A stretch of DNA of 21,977 bases. Source: a virus. How positions within the stretch are numbered: position 1 is the stretch's first letter; each line of letters begins with the position of its first letter. A program made the position numbers and the translations under genes. Below are positions 15,948 to 21,977 of this stretch, one piece after another. The stretch covers positions 1 to 21,977 of the IMG/VR virus record IMGVR_UViG_3300025767_000143, one strand, 5' to 3'. Below the pieces are notes generated by a model. The model saw only the letters and a program-made list of their open reading frames with translations, made no database searches and was not told the DNA's origin.

Positions 15948-18900
15948 TTATCCTAAAACTAATATATATTCTAATACTAAATTTTCAGCTGCGTTATAAG
16001 TAATAGCACCTGATGATCCAGCAACTGAAACCCAAGATGTACCATTAAATATTTCTAAGTATTGCTGGTTAGTATTAAATCTTGTCATTCCTACTTCTCT
16101 GTATGGTGGAATAGGCCTCTCAAGATCCGTTCCACTTGGTACTATAAACGCTCCTGTTCCTTCAATCTTTACATATCCTGTTCCGGAATTTCTAAAATAA
16201 GTTGTTCCATTATTTTGAGTATTAGTTATCGAATTACCTTTAAAAGATAAATTATCAATAGCAACACTGCCTATTCCATTACCAGTAAGATTTAAATCAG
16301 TATTGGGTGTTATAGTACTTATTAAATTTCCGTCAATACCGATATCATCAACTTCTATTCTATCTGATCTCAATCTATTAGAATCTATATCTGCTACCAA
16401 TGAGCCATCTGCATAGAATCTAATAGTATTATCGTTAGCACCCGGAGTTAATTCTGATGTAATGTATGTGTTTAAATCTAAATCATACACACCGTTTAAT
16501 GCGATCCAGTTTCCGTCATATCCTTCAAATAGATTATTATCGGTATTATATCTTATCATACCGTTAACAGGCGAAGCTGGACGCTCTGCTGTTGTGCCTG
16601 TAGGTAAATTCAGTGCGCCGGTTGACTGGACACGTAAGGTTCCGCTATCTGCATTAAGTATTATGTCGCCACTTAAACTTTCAATAGTATTTCCGCTAAT
16701 GCGTAAATTTCCAGTGTCAATTTTTTCACCGGTAATAGTTGTTTGACTACCACCTGTATTAATTGTTACTCCGTCTTGTGTAGTAATATTAACTGCACTT
16801 GAACTAAACGACACAGTGCCATCTTCTTGACTTACATGAAATAAGTCACCGACTCTAAAGTCACCTTTGTGATCAACACTATTATATCTTACTTGAGCAT
16901 TGTTAGTTTCTACTACTTCATTTGCTTGTATAATAGTCAACGGATCATTAGTTGTAGATTTTCCATTACCTATATATGCCATATTATGGCTAACTGCATA
17001 CATAATAACGCCCGGACCGTCTCCGACTAATCCATAATTGCCGTACACACTTGCACTACCTATTAATCTTATTTCTGCACCAAAATCTGTTTGATCTGCT
17101 AATGTAACATATGTAGCTGTAGCGCCATTACTAAAACGTAAATCTTGCGCATTAACAATATCGTCAATAATGTTCGTAGACCCGTCAGATATATTATTAA
17201 AGTGTAATAATAATTTAGTATCTGTGTCGCCTGTAAATTGAGATGTTATCGGTGTAAAGGCTACTGTATATCTTGCTAATCCTTTCGTAACTCTAAACTC
17301 ATCTACATATCCGTCTAATTTATTTGCAGCGTCCCATCTTGCGCCGATTATTAAAGGTTTTGCAATTCCGTAATCCACTGGCGATACTGTCCAAGTGCCT
17401 TCTAATGTGCCGTCTAAAAATAGTCTTGTGTTGCTTCCGTCACGACTAACTGCAATATGATACCATTGTCCTGTTGTTAGTGTTGTACCTGTGATTCTAT
17501 CTGCACTGTAAGAATAAAAACGTAATTCGCCGCCGGCATCAATATAAACTAGTGGTGCAACATCTGATCCTGCACCTGCTCTAAAATCAAATAAATTTGT
17601 TGTAGCAGCTACGCTATTAAAATAAAACCATCCTTCTACAGTATAATTTCCTGTTCCAAATCCAAAATCATTGTTACTACCTACACCAATATAATCAGTA
17701 GTACCATTAAGTTCTAAACTACTAGTTCCAAACTTTTTAATCGTAGTATCTGTTGTTGGTGTTCCGTATTTGTTTACAACCTTGCCCCCTCGGGCAGTAG
17801 CAGTTACTAATCCTGTTAAATTTCCGTTTACATAAAACTTGTTGTCGGCGTCAACACTATCAATAGTGCCCGTTGCAATAACTGTAGTACCGTCCGTATC
17901 GTAATATGTAAATGTATTTCCAGCAGTAATCGATCCGCCGGTTAATCCATCTACCCTTACTGCTGTTTTACCTGTACCTTTTAAGCCAGTAGTTCCGTCA
18001 AATGCATATATCGACCTATTAGCAAAGTATGTAAATGAGTTTAACCACTCAACTCTAGCTCCGTTAGTTACTGTAATAGAATCTACACCCGGAGTAATAA
18101 AAGTAGCTGCGTGGAAAAGCATTGAAGCTTCATTGCTGTTAGAAATTGCAGTTGCTCCGTCAATGTATGCGCCTTTGCCAGCATCACCTTGGTTAAAACC
18201 TCGAGGGTCACTAGAGCTTGTAACACTTCCTTGTGTAATAACACTTACATTTTTAATATAAGGAGATCGATTAGTTGTTCCTGATACTGTAAAACCCGGA
18301 GCAAACTTAAATGCATATCCTGTATTATCGATACTATTATAATAAAATTGTCTAACAGTTAGTTCTTCAATTGTTGTGCTGCCGGTTAACAAAAATGCAT
18401 CATTATTTTGTGTCGCAACTGTTGGTTCTATGTTTACACTTCTTAAATTATGTCCTTTAACTGTAACTCCTGCTGGCACAGTTATTGGAAAAATTTCTTC
18501 ATATACGCCCGGATAAATGTGAACTGTATCACCTTCTGATGCATTTTCTACTGCATGTTTGATTGTAAGAAACGGATCGTTTGGATGTGTTCCAGAATGC
18601 GTGTCGTCGCCGTTTTCTGCAACATAGAATAAATTTCCTTGGCGTAGATTTAGATCAACTCCGTCAACTATTAACGAAGCTGCATTGATAGTATCTACAG
18701 TAAGATTGTTTACCCAAACATCATTCCATCTCTGAGTTGATGATCCTAAAGCAAATGTGTCAGTAGTGTTAGGAATAATATCAGAATTTATATCTGCATT
18801 AAATTCTACATTATCTGTATCAGCATCACCTAATGTAATATTACCGTCTGAAGTGATATTTCCTGTTGCTACAATATCACCGTATACATTTGTATCTGAA

Positions 18901-19313
18901 AATATTTCTACTGTGCCGGTTGCATTAGGACGGAACTCTAAATTAGTATTTGACGAATTAGTACTAATAACATTATTTTCTATATCAATACTATCAACAG
19001 TTAGTTTATTTTGGTATACAACAGAATCGTTAGTTCCTAAAGTTAATACAGGGTTAGTTGTACTAACTGTTGAACCTGTTATTGTAACATCTGCAATAGT
19101 TGCTGTGTTTGTTACATTAAGAAATGTAGATTTAGTTGTGCCGTTTACGTCTAGGTCGTATAAAGGTGTATTAGTGTTTATACCAACACGTTGTGCAGTG
19201 TCACCCGGTTTGGTAACTTTTAGATATAATAGGTCGTTCTCAAATGCCAGATCAACTCCGTTACGAAGTAAATTCGACTTCAAGAGCGGACCACTAATGC
19301 GACCTATAGCCAT
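15948..19313 (-). CDS. Tail-fibre-like protein with beta-helix and inserted LamG/ConA-like lectin domain (1121 aa)
   Basis: N-terminus AIGRISGPLLKSNLLRNGVD matches the neighbouring paralogue at 19449-21977 and is a likely common anchor. It is followed by RVGINTNTPLYDLDVNGT and a repeated beta region (GNITSDGNITLGD, NSDIIPNTTDTFALGSS). A beta-helix starts at about 228 (LFYVAENGDDTHSG, IYPGVYEEIFPITVPAG). Residues about 445-738 are absent from the paralogue and hold a LamG-type fold: FGTSSLELNGTTDYIGVG, NYTVEGWFYFN, GQWYHIAVSRDGSNTRLFLD, LDGYVDEFRVTKGLARY and TKLLLHFN. The scaffold resumes with ASVYGNYGLVGDG and DHKGDFRVGDLF. Two LPTGT-x-ERP-x-x-P...RYNT modules close the protein. AGGAG at 19319-19323 sits five bases before the ATG. 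Probably a virion adhesin binding surface glycans; the ligand is unknown. Confidence 0.85.
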   Translation of the reverse strand: MAIGRISGPLLKSNLLRNGVDLAFENDLLYLKVTKPGDTAQRVGINTNTPLYDLDVNGTTKSTFLNVTNTATIADVTITGSTVSTTNPVLTLGTNDSVVYQNKLTVDSIDIENNVISTNSSNTNLEFRPNATGTVEIFSDTNVYGDIVATGNITSDGNITLGDADTDNVEFNADINSDIIPNTTDTFALGSSTQRWNDVWVNNLTVDTINAASLIVDGVDLNLRQGNLFYVAENGDDTHSGTHPNDPFLTIKHAVENASEGDTVHIYPGVYEEIFPITVPAGVTVKGHNLRSVNIEPTVATQNNDAFLLTGSTTIEELTVRQFYYNSIDNTGYAFKFAPGFTVSGTTNRSPYIKNVSVITQGSVTSSSDPRGFNQGDAGKGAYIDGATAISNSNEASMLFHAATFITPGVDSITVTNGARVEWLNSFTYFANRSIYAFDGTTGLKGTGKTAVRVDGLTGGSITAGNTFTYYDTDGTTVIATGTIDSVDADNKFYVNGNLTGLVTATARGGKVVNKYGTPTTDTTIKKFGTSSLELNGTTDYIGVGSNNDFGFGTGNYTVEGWFYFNSVAATTNLFDFRAGAGSDVAPLVYIDAGGELRFYSYSADRITGTTLTTGQWYHIAVSRDGSNTRLFLDGTLEGTWTVSPVDYGIAKPLIIGARWDAANKLDGYVDEFRVTKGLARYTVAFTPITSQFTGDTDTKLLLHFNNISDGSTNIIDDIVNAQDLRFSNGATATYVTLADQTDFGAEIRLIGSASVYGNYGLVGDGPGVIMYAVSHNMAYIGNGKSTTNDPLTIIQANEVVETNNAQVRYNSVDHKGDFRVGDLFHVSQEDGTVSFSSSAVNITTQDGVTINTGGSQTTITGEKIDTGNLRISGNTIESLSGDIILNADSGTLRVQSTGALNLPTGTTAERPASPVNGMIRYNTDNNLFEGYDGNWIALNGVYDLDLNTYITSELTPGANDNTIRFYADGSLVADIDSNRLRSDRIEVDDIGIDGNLISTITPNTDLNLTGNGIGSVAIDNLSFKGNSITNTQNNGTTYFRNSGTGYVKIEGTGAFIVPSGTDLERPIPPYREVGMTRFNTNQQYLEIFNGTSWVSVAGSSGAITYNAAENLVLEYILVLG

Positions 19314-19424
19314 CTTTGCTCCTCAATACGGGGATCCTGTCCCTCTAGCCAAATTTTCAGCCTTTCGGCTCTTTGCTGGTTAACCACAGTTTGACCCTGT
19401 AAAACAATAGTCGCGTTTTACATT
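19314..19424 (-). promoter_or_regulatory. Hairpin-rich 5' leader of the 1121-aa gene
   Basis: This gap has no gene. Read on the - strand after the late box it holds, in order: a 7-bp stem GTAAAAC/GTTTTAC (19421-19415 with 19405-19399, 9-nt loop); the palindrome TGGTTAACCA (19377-19386); AGCC-GAAA-GGCT with a GNRA loop (19359-19370); a second GGCT (19347-19350) able to compete for the same AGCC; GGGA/TCCC (19343-19340 with 19334-19331); and then AGGAG. The other two leaders in the cassette are far shorter. It may stabilise the mRNA or tune translation; it matches no riboswitch class I know. Confidence 0.5.
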
Positions 19425-19429
19425 AATAG

Positions 19430-19437
19430 TATTTATC
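19430..19437 (-). promoter_or_regulatory. T4-type late promoter box GATAAATA (1121-aa gene)
   Basis: GATAAATA on the - strand, 11 bp after the stop of the upstream fibre gene and 116 bp before the 1121-aa start codon. It is identical to the boxes at 5108-5115 and 10520-10527. It would drive the 1121-, 109-, 127- and 1559-aa genes, which have no other box between them. Confidence 0.7.
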
Positions 19438-19448
19438 GTTTTTGAGGA

Positions 19449-21977
19449 TTATCCTAGTACAAGGACATACAAATCAAGTAGATCGTTAATAACTTCTTCG
19501 GTTACTTGTTGTTCACTTTCGCCTGAACTTCTAATCCAAAAACTACCGTTGTATATTTCTAGATAATCATTTTGTGTATTCCAACGAGTGTGCCCTAATT
19601 GAGGATCAATAGGTCGTTGGTCAACAGTGCCATATGGAATTATAAGTCCTGTTGCCATATCAAAACTTACATGGCCGCCGCTGCCTGTAGTTACAAGCGA
19701 AAGATTATTATTTGATGTATTTTCAATTATAGTTGCATCAAATTTTAAATTATCAATTATAACAGATCCGTTACCATTTGGTGTAATTGTAACATCTGAA
19801 TCAATTGTAGTAGGCGTAATTAAATTATTATCAAACAGAATATTGTTTGATGCTAGTCCATTTAATTCCATATTTCCAGAAGATATTCTTCCAGTTTCGA
19901 TAGCATTAGCCGTGAATACTAAATTTCCAAGAATATTATTAGCATTTATATTTGTTTGCCTGTCTTCACTATACACACCATTAAATGATATATTAGCAGA
20001 ACTATAACCTTCATATGCATTTAGCTCACTATTATACCGAATATCACTTTCTTCATTCATTCTTTCTAAACTGGTACCTGTTGGTAATATAAAAGAAGGA
20101 TTACTAGTTATATCTATTTTATTAGTTACTGGCGATAATATTAAGTCACCGTCAATCGTCATTATTTCATTTCCAGAAAATCTTATATTTCCTGTATCAA
20201 CTTTCTCTCCGTCAATATAGGTAATATTACCGTTAGTATTAATAAATATTGCACTAACATCAGTTAAGTCAACTTGCTCAGTGTCAAAGCTAGTTGTACC
20301 GTCATCAAAATTTGCAAAAAATGCATCACCTACTTTAAAAGTTCCTGTTTGATCAGAAGATACATAATATATTTTTCCTAAATTTAATTCAACTACTTCT
20401 TGATCTAATAATGCTAAAGTTTTGTCGTTACTAACGTCTTTGCCTGTGCCAATATAAGCAAAGTTATGACCTATTAGATACATTAGTGTATTGGCACCGT
20501 CTGCTACTGTGCCGTAGTTACCGTATACGTTAGCCGAACCAATTGATCTTAGTTCTGCACCATACCGAATAGATGTGTCTGGCATTAGTTTACCAGATGC
20601 CCCTTGTGTTGCATACAATCCTCTATTAGCAAAGTATGTAAACGAATTAAGCCATTCTACTCTTACACCGTTTGTCATTGTAATACAATCAACACCGGGA
20701 GTAATAAATGTACAACTGTGAAATAACATACTTGCTTCTAAACTTGCACTGTCTAATGCTGCGCCGTCAATTAATGCACCTTTGCCAGCATCTGCTGCAT
20801 TAAACCCTCCAGGATCACTTTCACTAGTAACACTGCCTCTAGTAATTACAGTTACATTTCTAATATATGGTGACCGTGTACTTACTAATCCGTTTGCTGT
20901 AAATTGGAATGCATATCCATTATAAAAATCTTTAATTGTAATATTTTGGATAGTAACATCATCTTCTAAATAAAATGCATCATTATTTTGGGTAGATAAT
21001 GTAGGTTTAATAATAACATTCCTTAAATCTTCGCCAACAATGTCTGTATAGGAAGGAACTGTTAAAGGAAACTCTTCTTCGTAAACTCCTGGATATACGT
21101 GTATAACAGTTGGACCAGCTGTGCTTCCATCAACTTGATCAAGGGCATGCTTTATTGTGCGGAATGCACCGTGTTGATGATCACCTACATTTGTATCACT
21201 TCCTAATGTGCTTACATAAAAAATATTTCCTTGGCGAGTTTCAAATGTAGTCGTATTACTACCTATTGAGTTTGTTGTTAGGTTTTGTCCGTTAATTAAA
21301 TTAGTATACAAAACATTCCATTTTTTCAACGGAGTACCTAAAGAATTTGTATCAGTAACATTAGGTAAAATATCACTATTTACATCTGCTTCAAATGTAA
21401 CATTATCATCGTCACTGTCACCGAATACAATGTTACCGTTAAATGTAATATTTCCAGTTGCATGCAAATTACCAGTTATATTTGTATTTGAAAATATTTC
21501 TAATGACCCTGTTGGATTTATTTCTAAATTTGCAGAGTTTTTTGTAAAAATAGCATTATCGTTAATTAATATATCATCTGTAGATAATGTCGAAACTTGA
21601 ATATTTGAAGCAGCATTTAAATATAAAGGAAATGAATTAGCAGTTATATCTCCTTCTGATATACTAATAGAATTAATATCAGCCTGTGTTGGTAAAATTA
21701 TGTTAGTGGTACCTATTTGAGTACCTACATGCAATTGTTCGGTTGGATTATCTATATTAATGCCAACATTGCGTCCTAAAGATTCCGGAGTATATGCAGG
21801 GTCGCCGTCTCCTGGCCAGTCTGGATCGTTAGCATTAACTCCGGAAGGACTGCCTTGTATTATATCAAAATTTGTACTGTCAAGCTTTAAATATAGTAGA
21901 TTTGAGTCAAATGCTAAATCTACACCATTCCGTAAAAGATTATCTTTTAATAGTAAACCGCCTATACGACCGTTTTG
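19449..21977 (-). CDS. Tail-fibre-like protein with beta-helix (at least 843 aa, start just beyond window)
   Basis: The frame stays open to the last base; the in-frame TTG at 21734 is internal. The visible N-terminus (NGRIGGLLLKDNLLRNGVD) aligns with residues near the start of the 1121-aa protein, so only a few codons are missing. Layout: anchor; VGINIDNPTEQLHVGT; repeated strands (GNITFNGNIVFGD, NSDILPNVTDTNSLGT); a pectate-lyase-like beta-helix from about residue 252 (IFYVSTLGSDTN, VYPGVYEEEFPLTVPS, RSPYIRNVTVITRGS); then SANVYGNYGTVADG, SDQTGTFKVGDAFF and two PTGT/PYGT...R modules. It lacks the roughly 290-residue LamG segment of its paralogue, whose length difference (about 278 aa) fits that one insertion. 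It ends LYVLVLG, similar to the other's YILVLG. Probably the basic form of this fibre family; no catalytic residues are recognisable. Confidence 0.83.
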   Translation of the reverse strand, partial: QNGRIGGLLLKDNLLRNGVDLAFDSNLLYLKLDSTNFDIIQGSPSGVNANDPDWPGDGDPAYTPESLGRNVGINIDNPTEQLHVGTQIGTTNIILPTQADINSISISEGDITANSFPLYLNAASNIQVSTLSTDDILINDNAIFTKNSANLEINPTGSLEIFSNTNITGNLHATGNITFNGNIVFGDSDDDNVTFEADVNSDILPNVTDTNSLGTPLKKWNVLYTNLINGQNLTTNSIGSNTTTFETRQGNIFYVSTLGSDTNVGDHQHGAFRTIKHALDQVDGSTAGPTVIHVYPGVYEEEFPLTVPSYTDIVGEDLRNVIIKPTLSTQNNDAFYLEDDVTIQNITIKDFYNGYAFQFTANGLVSTRSPYIRNVTVITRGSVTSESDPGGFNAADAGKGALIDGAALDSASLEASMLFHSCTFITPGVDCITMTNGVRVEWLNSFTYFANRGLYATQGASGKLMPDTSIRYGAELRSIGSANVYGNYGTVADGANTLMYLIGHNFAYIGTGKDVSNDKTLALLDQEVVELNLGKIYYVSSDQTGTFKVGDAFFANFDDGTTSFDTEQVDLTDVSAIFINTNGNITYIDGEKVDTGNIRFSGNEIMTIDGDLILSPVTNKIDITSNPSFILPTGTSLERMNEESDIRYNSELNAYEGYSSANISFNGVYSEDRQTNINANNILGNLVFTANAIETGRISSGNMELNGLASNNILFDNNLITPTTIDSDVTITPNGNGSVIIDNLKFDATIIENTSNNNLSLVTTGSGGHVSFDMATGLIIPYGTVDQRPIDPQLGHTRWNTQNDYLEIYNGSFWIRSSGESEQQVTEEVINDLLDLYVLVLG

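Noticed and set aside
18757-19383. 208-codon open frame on the + strand running into the leader
   Set aside because: It is antisense to the 1121-aa gene across a well-supported coding region, with no ribosome site and no recognisable fold.
19377-19386. TGGTTAACCA palindrome as an attachment or operator site
   Set aside because: It is a single short palindrome with no second copy, integrase or repressor gene nearby; kept only as part of the leader description.
21732-21734. TTG as start of the rightmost fibre gene
   Set aside because: The frame continues to the window end and matches the N-terminus of the 1121-aa paralogue, so the true start is just outside.

Overview
The window looks like part of an AT-rich genome of a marine T4-like myovirus (cyanophage or pelagiphage type). 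The basis is the gene content: a NodU/CmcH-type carbamoyltransferase, small phage 2OG-Fe(II) oxygenases, very large beta-helix tail-fibre-like proteins, a glycine-rich adhesin followed by a tail-assembly-chaperone-like gene, and three identical GATAAATA boxes resembling T4-type late promoters. The host cannot be read from the sequence. The low GC and gene content would fit Prochlorococcus, Synechococcus or SAR11, but that is inference.

Left arm (about 1-2.7 kb, + strand): a tightly packed four-gene operon. It holds the 3' part of a carbamoyltransferase, then three putative 2OG-Fe(II) oxygenases, with a TTG start, a 4-nt overlap and a 14-nt overlap along the way. The last two oxygenases are tandem paralogues that share a perfect 69-bp block. 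The operon ends at a bidirectional hairpin terminator, where it meets the genes of the other strand head-on.

Right arm (about 2.7-22 kb, all - strand, read right to left): a continuous virion-structure cassette. First come two paralogous fibre-like proteins of at least 843 aa (start just outside the window) and 1121 aa (with an inserted LamG/concanavalin-like domain). Two small proteins of 109 and 127 aa follow. Then come two paralogous giants of 1559 aa (eight W/Y/HTS repeats, a beta-helix and an inserted six-blade Asp-box propeller) and 1681 aa (eight repeats and a beta-helix interrupted by two helical CRRD modules). The cassette closes with a small 106-aa beta protein, a 593-aa Ig-like plus glycine/cysteine-rich adhesin, and a 191-aa putative tail-fibre assembly chaperone.

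The right arm reads as a set of late-expressed adhesion proteins built from one shared chassis: a common anchor, a pectate-lyase-like beta-helix and a conserved FRVGDLF-type module. Each copy carries a different inserted binding-type domain. Predicted late promoters sit before the 1121-, 1681- and 593-aa genes, and the one before the 1121-aa gene is followed by a roughly 110-nt hairpin-rich leader. There is no RNA gene, CRISPR array, IS element or integrase. The only gene-free stretch above 100 bp is 19314-19448.
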